Shown in pieces: positions 10,750 through 20,249 of a stretch of DNA of 64,000 nt. Within the stretch, counting starts at the first letter, position 1. Each line of letters begins with the position of its first letter. Position numbers and translations under genes: made by a program. The stretch covers positions 57,453 to 121,452 of the forward strand of contig NZ_NHPP01000015.1 in the NCBI RefSeq assembly GCF_002838835.1, in the 5' to 3' direction. Below the pieces are notes generated by a model. That model was not told the origin of the DNA and did not search any database. It saw only the letters and a list, made by a program, of their open reading frames with translations. This DNA comes from Siphonobacter sp. SORGH_AS_0500 (GTDB taxonomy: Bacteria; Bacteroidota; Bacteroidia; Cytophagales; Spirosomataceae).

Positions 10750-10780
10750 TTCGCTCGAACAAAATACTTTCCCAAGAAGG

Positions 10781-11212
10781 CTATAAGGACTTTCGGTAAA
10801 TAATAAATAACCCCACTATCCAGAATAAAGGCGAAGGAAACGCAGCCGCAAAGCCAAGGGGGGAGATGCAAAAGAAGAATAAAATACCTCCCCAGCAACC
10901 TATGGTTAAAGATTTCTTCACTAATGAAATAGCAATAACCAACTGACCTGCGACTATGAATAGCAAAAGGGTAGTCGCGTGCGATTTAAAAAAGCCATTG
11001 ATAAAGACTTTGTAGAAAGAGAAGAAAGCAAAATCAGCAAAAGATTGGTAAGCTTCGGGCGTGGTGAAAGCAGTATAGGCATTAACTATCGCTGCCGCAA
11101 AAAACATAACGGCGTAACAATAGCGAGCCAGGGTGACATTTTTTAAACTGCACACAGCCATACTAATGGCAATGCTATTACTTACTAGGAAGGCAATCCG
11201 CGTATGATCCAT
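10781..11212 (-). CDS. hypothetical integral membrane protein
   Basis: A 143-residue, very hydrophobic protein with four likely transmembrane helices (about residues 5-22, 28-48, 75-100 and 105-138) and short loops. No family is recognised. It is convergent with the HhH-like gene and has no visible partner. The reading frame is open and the hydrophobic pattern regular, which supports a real gene. Confidence 0.6.
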   Translation of the reverse strand: MDHTRIAFLVSNSIAISMAVCSLKNVTLARYCYAVMFFAAAIVNAYTAFTTPEAYQSFADFAFFSFYKVFINGFFKSHATTLLLFIVAGQLVIAISLVKKSLTIGCWGGILFFFCISPLGFAAAFPSPLFWIVGLFIIYRKSL

Positions 11213-11281
11213 AAACGCAATAGTAAAACGCAGGATAATAGCAATCGCTAAGTAATATCAGTTTTCAGATTGATCATGCGT

Positions 11282-13798
11282 TTAGAATGGATACCCAATC
11301 CCAAATCGCAACTGAGGCCTATATCGGTTTTCCAGACGTTCGCTGAATAAATCTTTAATGACCCATTGGCCCGTGCCACCATCCAGACGGGGGCGGGAAG
11401 GTTCGTAAAGTTTAATACCCCAGTCGGCTCGCAGGATGAAAAATGATTTATCAAAACGGAGGCCAAAACCCGCGTCCAGAGCGGTTTGACCAATGAAAGA
11501 TTTTACTTTGAATATTTCTTCTTCCTGACCTTGACGTAGTAACCAGACGTTACCCGCATCAACGAATAAAGCTCCGTTAAAATCGCCAAAAAGTTTAAAT
11601 AAGGGGAATCGCCATTCCGCATTAAACTCCAACTGCAAACCGCCCGGACGTTCGAATTTATAGCTTGGCACTACAACTCCCGATTTCAGCGTATCGTAAC
11701 TGGCCGCCCGTCCGCCCAGACCTAATTTACGCGGATTCCAGCCCCGCATGGAGTTGGCTCCACCGGCAAAAAAGGCTTTTTCGTAAGGGAGAATGCCCCC
11801 GTTTTTCGAGTATTCCCAGCCCAGGCCCCCGAAGCCCCGGAAGACAAACATCGAACGCCCCCGACGACGCAAAGGCACGTAAAGGCGGTAATCGACGCTG
11901 GTTTTCAGGAATTTATAAAAGCGTAAGTTTTCATTATCCGTTAGTGCCTGCTGAGCTTTTTGTGAAAGCAAATTAAGTGTCGTTCCTCCCGATTCCATGA
12001 AAATTCGCAGGTACTTCGTTTTTCGAAACGTATTCAGGTTCAGGTTGTTATCATTATAAACGTAAGAACCACTGATGCTCGAAACAAAAGAGCGATTAAA
12101 GGTGTAAATCAGGTTATTCCCCGCAAGTTGCTGCTCTCTTAAAAAGGCTTCAAATTCGGATGACTGGCGGCTCGTATTAATCAGGTTAATGTCAATCGGG
12201 CTGAAATAGAAGGTCTCCTTCGGTGAAATCTGCCAGGAATAGTTCACGGCCAATTTCAAACCCGTCCGGCGAAAATCTTTTCGATCACTGAACGAATAAC
12301 CAATCCCGACCTGCGTGCGGGGTGTACTGTTCGCATACCGAATTCGCATGCTGGCGGGTAATAACAGCTGCGGGAAAATGAGCGAAGTATTAATGCCCGC
12401 TTCAAAGTTCTGATCTTTAAAGGATAGGTTCTGAGAGCTTTGGGTGAAGCCTGGCTGTCCGTCATACCCCGCTTTTCCGGCAATTTCCAGGGTTTCCAGT
12501 CCCTGAAAAATATTACGAATCCGTAAGGCTCCGTTGAGGAAGGGGCCCGGCAGTCCCTGATACACGTTCATACCCACCTCCGAGGATAACTCATAGCGTT
12601 GCAAAGACTGAGCAAAAATCAGAGCATTTAAGGTACGGTCAGCCGTAGTATCGTAGGTAATGTTGGGAAATTTAAACTGATCCAGCGTCCCCAGCATTCG
12701 CAGGGTTTCGTTATTTAAGGTCTGGCTATAGGTCATGTTAGGTCTTACCTTGACCTTGCTATCCAGCAGTTTAGTAGAATATTTTCTTCCAGCAAAGATG
12801 TACCGAATCCCCCGGAAGCTGGTAGAGTCAATACTCGGATTGGTTTCGGTTCCGTCCCGGCCATCCACAACAAAGGTAACCGCATTAATCTTGAAGTACG
12901 GGTACTGAGCGGGCATCGAATCAATCACCATGGTCACTTGCATGTGGTGTTTCATCGGCTCGGCCAGCGAGGTGTCGTAGGTGCCCGTGAAGGTGATGTT
13001 TTCCTTTGTGAATCCGTAGTATCCCTGATCGCGAAGGAGGGCTTCGATGCGATCCCGTTCGGCACTGAAATTACGCTCGTCAATGCGGGTACCCTTTCTT
13101 AAAAAACGAATACCCCGCGTATTACGAATCAGACTATCAATGCGGGCATCCTGGGTAACTAAACGAATCGAGTCGATCAGGTAAGGTTTATGCTGCTCTA
13201 CTTCGTACAAAACCTTTACCCGGCGAAACTTAACGGTATCCAGTTTATAACGAACCGAATCATCGAACATTCCACGGTTGGTTCGTAAAAAGGCCTGAAT
13301 GTTGGCTGCATTCTGACGGGCGTCTTCTTCGGTGATAATGGCTGGAGGTTCGCCCACTACCCGCATCCACCAGTGTCCTTGTTCAATGGCGAGTCGATTA
13401 TGGTCAATTTTTCGACTTAGGCGATCAATTTTCTTTAGAGTTCTTTTGGACTGGATGGAATCCGGGCCATTCCGAAGTTGATTCATTTCAGCCTGATACT
13501 CCCGAATTTCCTGCTCAAAACGAGGCTTTTTATACTTCAGAAAATCAGGTCGGGCAATTTGATAAACCCATAGGAAAGGCGTAATGGGTTGGGTAATCAG
13601 CACGCGGTTGGATTCCTGGGGTAACAGGGCCTCCAGCTCTTCATTCGGAATTTCCTTGTTACCTTTGATCGTCTGTTTGGCGAGTAAATACTCGCCCCGA
13701 CGCAATTCGGTACCTCGCGTACAGGCGGCTAAAAAACTAATAAAAGCCATTCCTATCATCAAAAACTGAAGAACAGAGTTCCTTTGGAGGAATGGCAT
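11282..13798 (-). CDS. tamL: TamL-type lipoprotein Omp85 family assembly factor
   Basis: About 838 residues from the chosen start at 13798 (MPFLQRNSVLQFLMIGMAFI), giving a lipoprotein signal with lipobox FLAAC. The longer frame from 13822 adds eight residues and overlaps the divergent gene. POTRA-like repeats occupy the first half (for example TIKGNKEIPNEELEALLP and VKVLYEVEQHKPYLI). The C-terminal third is an Omp85 barrel with the lid-lock motif region SMRGW and a C-terminal beta strand ending in Phe (RPQLRFGIGYPF). Lipidated TamA relatives (TamL) are a Bacteroidota speciality, thought to help outer-membrane protein or lipid assembly. Confidence 0.88.
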   Translation of the reverse strand: MPFLQRNSVLQFLMIGMAFISFLAACTRGTELRRGEYLLAKQTIKGNKEIPNEELEALLPQESNRVLITQPITPFLWVYQIARPDFLKYKKPRFEQEIREYQAEMNQLRNGPDSIQSKRTLKKIDRLSRKIDHNRLAIEQGHWWMRVVGEPPAIITEEDARQNAANIQAFLRTNRGMFDDSVRYKLDTVKFRRVKVLYEVEQHKPYLIDSIRLVTQDARIDSLIRNTRGIRFLRKGTRIDERNFSAERDRIEALLRDQGYYGFTKENITFTGTYDTSLAEPMKHHMQVTMVIDSMPAQYPYFKINAVTFVVDGRDGTETNPSIDSTSFRGIRYIFAGRKYSTKLLDSKVKVRPNMTYSQTLNNETLRMLGTLDQFKFPNITYDTTADRTLNALIFAQSLQRYELSSEVGMNVYQGLPGPFLNGALRIRNIFQGLETLEIAGKAGYDGQPGFTQSSQNLSFKDQNFEAGINTSLIFPQLLLPASMRIRYANSTPRTQVGIGYSFSDRKDFRRTGLKLAVNYSWQISPKETFYFSPIDINLINTSRQSSEFEAFLREQQLAGNNLIYTFNRSFVSSISGSYVYNDNNLNLNTFRKTKYLRIFMESGGTTLNLLSQKAQQALTDNENLRFYKFLKTSVDYRLYVPLRRRGRSMFVFRGFGGLGWEYSKNGGILPYEKAFFAGGANSMRGWNPRKLGLGGRAASYDTLKSGVVVPSYKFERPGGLQLEFNAEWRFPLFKLFGDFNGALFVDAGNVWLLRQGQEEEIFKVKSFIGQTALDAGFGLRFDKSFFILRADWGIKLYEPSRPRLDGGTGQWVIKDLFSERLENRYRPQLRFGIGYPF

Positions 13799-13812
13799 AA
13801 GTATACGGGATA

Positions 13813-14565
13813 ATGATCTCACAAAAGTGGCAAAAACAAATTCGCTTACTTCAACAAAAAAAACACCGGCAGGAGCTGGGAGCTTTTTTAGTGGAAGGCG
13901 GCAAGAGCGTTCTGGAGTTACTAAAGGCTGATTTTACGATTCAGGCTCTGTTTCTCACGGACACATTTTACAAAGAAAACCAAAAGCTGCTCGATGAGCA
14001 ACCCTTTTCCTTTGAATTGGTTGAGGAATCGGAACTGGAGAAGGTTGGAACGCTGCAAAGTAATAACGCCGCCCTGGCCATTGCTAAAACGAAAGAGAAC
14101 CGTCCGCTGCGTGTGGAAGGCTCGGAATTTGCTTTAATTCTGGATGATATTCGCGATCCCGGAAACCTGGGTACTATTATTCGGATTGCGGATTGGTACG
14201 GTATAAAGAAGGTGATTTGCTCGGAAACCTGCGTGGATGTGTATAATCCCAAGGTAATTTCCGCAACGATGGGATCGTTTACCCGCGTTCAGACGTATTA
14301 CGTATCATTACAGTCTTTTTTAGAGCAGGAACAGACGAAAGCTATTTACGGTACTTTTCTGGGTGGAGAGTCGATCTATGACTTGACATTCGCCGATTCA
14401 GGATACATTGTTATCGGTAATGAGGCGAACGGGATTCGTCCTGAAAATGAGAAATTTGTTTCGAAGAAAATAACAATTCCCCGTTTCGGAGAAGCGGAGT
14501 CGCTGAATGCGGGTATTGCAACGGCGATTGTGTTGGATAACTGGCGGCGAGGAGTGAAGCCGTAA
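13813..14565 (+). CDS. TrmH/SpoU-family RNA 2'-O-methyltransferase
   Basis: A 250-residue SPOUT methyltransferase. All three SpoU motifs are present: DDIRDPGNLGTIIRIADW (motif 1), GYIVIGNEANGI (motif 2) and the knot-forming IPRFGEAESLNAGIA (motif 3). The N-terminal part (QKQIRLLQQKKHRQELGAFLVEGGK) is the substrate-binding domain. It methylates a ribose in rRNA or tRNA using S-adenosylmethionine; the exact site cannot be read from sequence. It is divergent from tamL, with the two starts only about 15 bp apart. Confidence 0.92.
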   Translation: MISQKWQKQIRLLQQKKHRQELGAFLVEGGKSVLELLKADFTIQALFLTDTFYKENQKLLDEQPFSFELVEESELEKVGTLQSNNAALAIAKTKENRPLRVEGSEFALILDDIRDPGNLGTIIRIADWYGIKKVICSETCVDVYNPKVISATMGSFTRVQTYYVSLQSFLEQEQTKAIYGTFLGGESIYDLTFADSGYIVIGNEANGIRPENEKFVSKKITIPRFGEAESLNAGIATAIVLDNWRRGVKP

Positions 14566-14719
14566 CTATAGTCCTCAGGCGGGATCTTCTGTAAGTTAAT
14601 TTTGGATTGGGGAGTTTGCTCTTATTAAGATAACTAGTTAGCTGAGACCAGCCAGAGGCCTATGAGCTAGTTAGTCACTCGGCTCTGCCGAGATAGGCGG
14701 TAATCCCCAAAACTCTTTT
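14566..14719. other. structured intergenic segment
   Basis: A 154-bp gap between two convergent genes. It holds a perfect 6-bp CTCGGC-TCT-GCCGAG hairpin (14679-14693) and several nested partial inverted repeats: AACTAG with CTAGTT, and a GGGGAGTTT-like arm with a CCCCAAAACTC-like arm near the ends. The ends of the segment approximately complement each other. No gene is seen. Confidence 0.4.
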
Positions 14720-15559
14720 TTAAAACGAAACGGGCATTTCTGTCGCGGCATCGTCGGCCATTTTGCGGGCGTTATCTTCACCTAGCCAGCGGTCAATCAG
14801 GTAGTGTACAACGTATAAAACCGGAATCATCAAAATTGAAATAATAAACTTATAGAGGTAATTATTCAGAGCGACCGAGAGGGCCTGCTTCGCCGTCCAG
14901 TTACTGAAAATGTAAAAGGCTACGAAAACGACAACGAAGCTGTCGATGAGCTGGGAAACCAGTGTGGAACCCGTCGCCCGAATCCAGATATGCTTGTGCC
15001 CGGTGTGTTTGCGAAGGTATTGGAAGACCGTAACATCCAGAAATTGAGCTAATAAGAACGCCGTAATTGAACCGATAATAATGCCGAGTCCCTGCCGGAA
15101 AATCGTTTTGTAGGCAAAGTCAATATTGAAATTAGTATCGCCCTTATTAATATCCATCCAGAACTGAGCGGGAGGTAGGGTGGTGGCGGTGTAGATAATG
15201 AAAAATGAATAGGTAATTAAACCCGCGGTCAGAAAGGATAACCAGCGAACGCCTTTTCGACCAAAGTATTCATTAATCATATCGCCGATGATAAAGACAA
15301 TGGGCCAGTTTAACGCTCCTGCGGCCTGATTGAAAGACCATTTATCGCCCCAGGGGGTTGGAATATTGGCTGGATTCATGCCCAGAACGGCTTCGACGGA
15401 GAAAATTTTACCACCAATGATTTCCGCAACCAGGGCGTTACAAATAAAAAATCCCGACAGAACGAAGAAAAGAATTTGTCGTTTAGAGCTAAATAAAGCC
15501 TGGTCTTTCATATACAAATGGGAGCTGAGAAAAGCGGTCTGAACTGACAAGAAAGCCAT
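14720..15559 (-). CDS. queuosine precursor transporter (YhhQ/DUF165 family)
   Basis: A 279-residue inner-membrane protein with six or so transmembrane helices. Family features are clear: FFICNALVAEIIGGKIF at the start, WPIVFIIGDMINEYFGRKGVR in the middle, and SQLIDSFVVVFVAFYIF near the end. These proteins import queuine-pathway precursors such as preQ0/preQ1 used to modify tRNA. The first ~20 residues (before MKDQALF) may be an over-extended start. It is separated from alaA by a hairpin. Confidence 0.9.
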   Translation of the reverse strand: MAFLSVQTAFLSSHLYMKDQALFSSKRQILFFVLSGFFICNALVAEIIGGKIFSVEAVLGMNPANIPTPWGDKWSFNQAAGALNWPIVFIIGDMINEYFGRKGVRWLSFLTAGLITYSFFIIYTATTLPPAQFWMDINKGDTNFNIDFAYKTIFRQGLGIIIGSITAFLLAQFLDVTVFQYLRKHTGHKHIWIRATGSTLVSQLIDSFVVVFVAFYIFSNWTAKQALSVALNNYLYKFIISILMIPVLYVVHYLIDRWLGEDNARKMADDAATEMPVSF

Positions 15560-15570
15560 TTTTCCTGAAA

Positions 15571-15620
15571 AAACGTTCGCGTCTTCTTACAAAATATCTT
15601 GCAAAAAGACGCGAACGTTT
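15571..15620 (-). terminator. long hairpin between alaA and the queuosine transporter
   Basis: A perfect 15-bp stem (AAACGTTCGCGTCTT and its complement) with a 20-nt AT-rich loop, just past the alaA stop. It is probably a terminator or processing site. Confidence 0.7.
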
Positions 15621-15638
15621 ATGGATATAATTCAGAAA

Positions 15639-16892
15639 TCAGGCCAGTGGAGTAACCTCCTGTGGTTCTAGTACGGCCTTTTTTTCGGATCCGTTTAACA
15701 GGAAATTCTCAATTCGATTCGCGGCCAGATTCAACTGCTCGATGGGCGGTAACGTAACAATGCGGAAGTGATCGTCTTTACCATAATTAAACCCTGTGCC
15801 CGGAACGAGTAAGACCCGCTCATTCACCAGCAATTCATAAATAAATTGTTCATCATTAGCGAAACTGAAGCGTTTCAGGTCTAGTTTCGGGAATAGGTAT
15901 AAGGCTCCTTTGGGCTTCACACAAGTAATTCCTGGAATGGACGTAATGCGATCATAAATGAACTGCATTTGCTGGTATAAACGACCCGAGGGAATTACTA
16001 AATCGTTGATACTCTGATACCCACCCAAAGCCGTTTGAATGGCGAATTGAGCCGGAACGTTACCGCAAAGCCGCAGACTGGCTAATAGATTCAACCCTTC
16101 AATGTAGGATTTTGCCTTATACTTGGCCCCGCTCAAAATCAGCCAGCCTCCACGAAAACCAGCCGCCCGGTAATTTTTCGATAAGCCACCAAACGTCAGA
16201 CAAAGCGTATCCGTAGCGAGTGTGCCCATCGGATAATGGACGGCTCCGTCGTAAAGGATTTTATCGTAAATCTCATCGGAGAATAACATTAATTGATGCT
16301 CTTCTGCGATGCGGGCAATGCGGGTAAGCACGTCTTTGGAATAAACGGCTCCCGTGGGGTTATTAGGGTTAATCAACACAATCGCTTTCGTGCGACGGGT
16401 GATTTTACGTTCAATGTCTTGAATGTCAGGATTCCAATCGGATTCTTCGTCGCAGATGTAATGGACGGGTTTACCACCCGCTAAGGCAACTGACGTAGTC
16501 CATAGGGGATAGTCGGGCGAAGGAATTAGCACTTCATCCTGGTCGTCTAACAATGCCTGCATGGTAAGCAGAATCAGTTCGCTCACGCCATTACCGATGT
16601 ACACGTCATCAATGCCGACTCCCGGAATACCAATGCTTTGCGTATAGTGCATGACTGCCTTACGGGCCGCGAAAAGTCCCCGGGAATCCGAGTAACCCTG
16701 AGCATCCCGAATGTTCACGATCATGTCGTGAATGATTTCGTCGGGAGCGTCAAACCCAAAAGGGGCGGGGTTACCGATGTTCAGTTTGAGGATTTTGTAG
16801 CCCTGAGCTTCCAGCTCCAGAGCTTTTTCATACACGGGTCCACGAATTTCATATCGCAAACTATCCAGTCGAGTCGATTTGTAAAAAGCCAT
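15639..16892 (-). CDS. alaA: alanine aminotransferase AlaA
   Basis: About 417 residues from ATG at 16892 (MAFYKSTRLDSLRYEIRGPV). A second ATG lies three codons upstream. It is a fold-type I PLP aminotransferase very close to E. coli AlaA: VLKLNIGNPAPFGFD-like opening (ILKLNIGNPAPFGFDAPDE), INPNNPTGAVYSK, SDEIYDKILYD, the PLP-lysine motif GGLSKNYRAAGFRGGW and NVPAQFAIQTALGGYQS. It transfers the amino group between glutamate and pyruvate. It is divergent from the dehydrogenase gene with about 270 bp between the starts. Confidence 0.93.
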   Translation of the reverse strand: MAFYKSTRLDSLRYEIRGPVYEKALELEAQGYKILKLNIGNPAPFGFDAPDEIIHDMIVNIRDAQGYSDSRGLFAARKAVMHYTQSIGIPGVGIDDVYIGNGVSELILLTMQALLDDQDEVLIPSPDYPLWTTSVALAGGKPVHYICDEESDWNPDIQDIERKITRRTKAIVLINPNNPTGAVYSKDVLTRIARIAEEHQLMLFSDEIYDKILYDGAVHYPMGTLATDTLCLTFGGLSKNYRAAGFRGGWLILSGAKYKAKSYIEGLNLLASLRLCGNVPAQFAIQTALGGYQSINDLVIPSGRLYQQMQFIYDRITSIPGITCVKPKGALYLFPKLDLKRFSFANDEQFIYELLVNERVLLVPGTGFNYGKDDHFRIVTLPPIEQLNLAANRIENFLLNGSEKKAVLEPQEVTPLA

Positions 16893-17041
16893 ACGCGGCA
16901 AAAGTCTGGTAATAGGACACTGAAAATTTAGTTTTCAGGTTACGAACCGAGAAACTAAATTATTTTAAAATATGTATTCAAAACTTCGGATGAGGCTCGC
17001 AATTTCGCGACATTTGGGGAAAGATGAAGCGATTCATTCAG

Positions 17042-17068
17042 AATATTCTATATAATCAGTAGAATATT
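17042..17068. promoter_or_regulatory. operator-like inverted repeat
   Basis: Perfect 9-bp arms AATATTCTA / TAGAATATT with a 9-nt spacer, in the divergent intergenic region between alaA and the dehydrogenase gene. A second, shorter palindrome (AGGGG-N5-CCCCT, 17122-17136) lies about 30 bp before the dehydrogenase start. Confidence 0.45.
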
Positions 17069-17165
17069 TTGTTGAAAAGCGTGCTGGAACCATCAGAAAG
17101 GCATTTGAAGTTATTCTCCATAGGGGCATATCCCCTGAATTTGTGCTTATTACCTCTAATCTTTT

Positions 17166-18248
17166 ATGGCATCAACAACGAGTAACATTCGCGTTTTAGT
17201 AGTGGGTTGTGGCAACATGGGAACTTCCCACGCCCTAGCCTATCAGAATCTGGAAGGGTTCGACATTTGTGGGATTGTATCGACGGGCAAGAGCAAGGAA
17301 GTGCTGAACGAAAAGCTGGGTGGCGGGTATGCCTTATACAATGAGTATGAAACGGCCCTGAAAGAAACCAAGCCCGACGCGGTTTGTATCTCAACGTATC
17401 CCGATACCCACGAAGCCTACGCTATTCTGGCTTTGGAGCAGGGGGCTCACGTCTTCATTGAAAAGCCTTTGGCGGATACCGTTGAAGGGGCTGAACGAGT
17501 GGTGGCCGCAGCGGAGAAGGCAGGTAAAAAAGTGGTGGTAGGCTATATCTTACGTCACCATCCAAGCTGGGAAAAATTCGTGGAAATTGCTCAGGACATG
17601 GGCAAGCCCTTGGTGATGCGGATGAACCTGAACCAGCAAAGCCACGGCAATATGTGGACGGTTCACCGGAATCTGATGAAAAGTCTGAGTCCCATTGTGG
17701 ATTGTGGCGTGCATTACATTGATGTCATGTGTCAGATGACTCGCTCGAAACCCGTTCAGGTGAATGCCATTGGAGCTCGTCTCACCGATGAAATACCCGA
17801 TTCCAACTATAACTACGGTCAGTTACAGATTCGCTTTGAAGACGGTTCGGTAGGTTGGTACGAAGCGGGTTGGGGGCCGATGATGAGTGAAACGGCCTTT
17901 TTTGTGAAGGACGTCATCGGGCCGAAGGGTTGTGTATCCATTGTAGCCAAAAATGCAGGAGCTGCGGGGAAATCGGATGATGTGGATTCGCACACCAAAA
18001 CGGAATCTTTACGCGTGCACCGGGCGAATCTGAACAAAGACGATGAGTTTGTGCAGGAGGATGAATGGATTAACCTGACCGATGAACCTGATCACAACGA
18101 ACTTTGCGAGCGGGAGCAGAAGTATTTTTTGAAAGCAATCGAGGAAAATACGGATCTGACGGATCACTTGCAGGATGCTGTGAACAGCTTACGCATTGCC
18201 TTTGCCTGTGACGAATCTGTTCGAACGGGTGAGCCTGTTCGGCTATAA
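17166..18248 (+). CDS. Gfo/Idh/MocA-family NAD(P)-dependent oxidoreductase
   Basis: A 360-residue protein. The N-terminal Rossmann fold has VLVVGCGNMGTSHALAY, and the family motif EKPLADT supplies the catalytic Lys. A C-terminal alpha/beta domain follows (SPIVDCGVHYIDVMCQ, with the conserved His). These enzymes oxidise or reduce sugars, inositols and related alcohols; the substrate cannot be assigned. No signal peptide, so cytoplasmic. It is a single gene that ends in a strong hairpin. Confidence 0.9.
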   Translation: MASTTSNIRVLVVGCGNMGTSHALAYQNLEGFDICGIVSTGKSKEVLNEKLGGGYALYNEYETALKETKPDAVCISTYPDTHEAYAILALEQGAHVFIEKPLADTVEGAERVVAAAEKAGKKVVVGYILRHHPSWEKFVEIAQDMGKPLVMRMNLNQQSHGNMWTVHRNLMKSLSPIVDCGVHYIDVMCQMTRSKPVQVNAIGARLTDEIPDSNYNYGQLQIRFEDGSVGWYEAGWGPMMSETAFFVKDVIGPKGCVSIVAKNAGAAGKSDDVDSHTKTESLRVHRANLNKDDEFVQEDEWINLTDEPDHNELCEREQKYFLKAIEENTDLTDHLQDAVNSLRIAFACDESVRTGEPVRL

Positions 18249-18258
18249 CAAATAAACG

Positions 18259-18310
18259 ATACTTTGTAACCGGAAACGGCCCGCGAAAGTGCGTTTCGGT
18301 TACAAAGTAT
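18259..18310. terminator. bidirectional terminator
   Basis: A long stem of about 19-20 bp with one bulge (ATACTTTGTAACCGG- and complement) between convergent genes. It overlaps the last codons of the acyltransferase gene. Confidence 0.8.
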
Positions 18311-19397
18311 AAATGGTCTGAGGTTTATAAAAACGTCTTTCAATAGTAGTGTAGGTCCAACGCGAGATATAAAAAACCAGGATGTAATTCAATACAAATA
18401 AATAAGAATAGTCACTAGGAGCAAACCTTAATATTCGAATGAATAAGACATTAAAGAAAGTATTAATTAATCCGTGGATTAAATAAATGGAGTAACTGTA
18501 GGTTCCTATGTTTTTTAATACTCTGCTTTTGTTTAAAAAATGAGATATGAATCCTTTTTGAAAGGAAAAAATAAGAATAGTTATAAAGAAAAGAGCTTCA
18601 TAAATAACAGTAATGTCTGCTAGTTTTTCTTTTAAAGGAATAGTGAGACCTAAAATTATAAGAATACTTACTTCTAAATAAGTAAAAAAATAGTCACTTG
18701 ATTTATTAAAATACCTATACAAGTAACTATAAGTATTGAGGCAGATTACGCCCGTGAAGAATCCGATGAAGCCTCTAAGAAATCCATAGTTATACGTGTA
18801 AACAATAATCGCTGAACCAGTTAAGCGATACAATATAGAAAAGGATAAGAGAATAATACTTATATAGACGGCAGATTTGAAACGCATTTTTGCATTTGAG
18901 AGAATCAGATAAGTAACGATCGCATACAGAAAATAGGATAGTAACTCCGCACTGATTGACCAACTAGGATTATTCCAGCTTACATTAGTAATACCAGACC
19001 ATGGAATAGAATTAAGGAGAAATAAATTGGTAATAAATGTTGTGATTGTATTATCTGTATTGAAATGATTATTGATAAGATTGCTTCCAGAAAAGAAACA
19101 TTTAGTCAGTTCAAGAAATAAATAAATGAGTAGGAGGATGACGTGTAAAGGGTAGATTCGTAAAAGACGCTTTTTAAGGAAAGTAATAAGCGTTTGCAGG
19201 TTAGGGATTTCTGAATAATTGTAACGAATGATAAAGCCACTTAGGATAAAGAAAAAATCAACAAATAAGTCAGTTCCTTGCATAAATGGATTATTAAGAA
19301 CGAGCGTGTCTGAGAAAAAAGACATGTGGAATAATACAATGAATGACGCTAAAATCCCTCTGAAAATATCAAGTGTCGTAAATCTCTGTTTCATCAT
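18300..19397 (-). CDS. acyltransferase 3 (OafA/YrhL-type) membrane protein
   Basis: A 365-residue integral membrane protein with about ten transmembrane helices. The family opening is FTTLDIFRGILASFIVLFH, containing the conserved Arg and His. Such proteins O-acylate surface polysaccharides or small molecules. Its base composition is visibly more AT-rich than its neighbours, with many ATA/TTA codons, suggesting acquisition from elsewhere. The start overlaps the stop of the upstream AraC-type regulator (TAATG), so translation is likely coupled. Confidence 0.88.
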   Translation of the reverse strand: MMKQRFTTLDIFRGILASFIVLFHMSFFSDTLVLNNPFMQGTDLFVDFFFILSGFIIRYNYSEIPNLQTLITFLKKRLLRIYPLHVILLLIYLFLELTKCFFSGSNLINNHFNTDNTITTFITNLFLLNSIPWSGITNVSWNNPSWSISAELLSYFLYAIVTYLILSNAKMRFKSAVYISIILLSFSILYRLTGSAIIVYTYNYGFLRGFIGFFTGVICLNTYSYLYRYFNKSSDYFFTYLEVSILIILGLTIPLKEKLADITVIYEALFFITILIFSFQKGFISHFLNKSRVLKNIGTYSYSIYLIHGLINTFFNVLFIRILRFAPSDYSYLFVLNYILVFYISRWTYTTIERRFYKPQTIYTL

Positions 19398-20191
19398 TAG
19401 GCCTTTTTGCTTCTAAACTCTGCGGGTCGTCGATTCACCATTTGCAGAAAGGTATTACTAAAAGTTGACAAGCTCGTATACCCTACATCGTAAGCAATGT
19501 CAGTAATTGATTTATCCGTTTGTAACAAGTCTTCAATGGCCCGAATGATGCGATACATTTTCACGTATTGCAGAAAAGACATATCTAATTCCTGATGAAA
19601 AATTCGGGAGAGCGTTCGGGCACTTAAGCCGAATTCGTGAGCTACTTCTGGTAAATGCAAAGGCTGCGAAACGTTCCGTTGCAGATACTCAAGCACCGGC
19701 GTCAGCCGTTCGTGATGCGTGGTAGGAAGGGCAATAGGTAGGGGATGCTGGCTAATTTCCGGTAATAGATGCTTTAGCGTCATCAGAAATTCATAATCAA
19801 ATCCACCGGGACGGATGGTTCTGCTCCATCGTTCCGTAAAGACCAACATCTCCAGCAATAAATCATTAACGGGATAAATGCCCATTTTACTGAAAAAGGG
19901 ATGCTCCAAATCATGTTCATCCGTAAAATAGATGTTAGCTACCTTCAGAGTAGACGAAGTATGCAATACAAAATGCTCAAGCTGCGGAGGAATCCAGATG
20001 TAATGTCGGGCGGGCAAAAAATAGGCTTTGTCTCTGGTATTCAGATAAGAAATCCCACCTTCGATGTATGTAAATTGTCCTTTTTGATGATTATGGTAGG
20101 GGAAAGTCTGTTCTTGTTTTTGATTGACCAGGTAAATTGAATCTTTGAATAAATCAATGTTACTCAGATAGTCAGCTGTATAGAGATTCAT
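19397..20191 (-). CDS. AraC-family transcriptional regulator
   Basis: About 264 residues from ATG at 20191 (MNLYTADYLSNIDLF). The open frame extends 78 codons further upstream, but that part runs into the divergent efflux gene and is not protein-like. The N-terminal half is a cupin sensor (FPYHNHQKGQFTYIEGG, then RHYIWIPPQLEHFV). The C-terminal half carries two HTH motifs (LPEVAHEFGLSARTLSRIFH and ITDIAYDVGYTSLSTFSNTF). It is divergent from the efflux operon and probably controls it and/or the overlapping acyltransferase gene. Confidence 0.92.
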   Translation of the reverse strand: MNLYTADYLSNIDLFKDSIYLVNQKQEQTFPYHNHQKGQFTYIEGGISYLNTRDKAYFLPARHYIWIPPQLEHFVLHTSSTLKVANIYFTDEHDLEHPFFSKMGIYPVNDLLLEMLVFTERWSRTIRPGGFDYEFLMTLKHLLPEISQHPLPIALPTTHHERLTPVLEYLQRNVSQPLHLPEVAHEFGLSARTLSRIFHQELDMSFLQYVKMYRIIRAIEDLLQTDKSITDIAYDVGYTSLSTFSNTFLQMVNRRPAEFRSKKA

Positions 20192-20249
20192 AGTAAAAAG
20201 GGCTTGGCTGGAATGAACAAATAATTGGCAATTTATACAAAAAGAAGCG

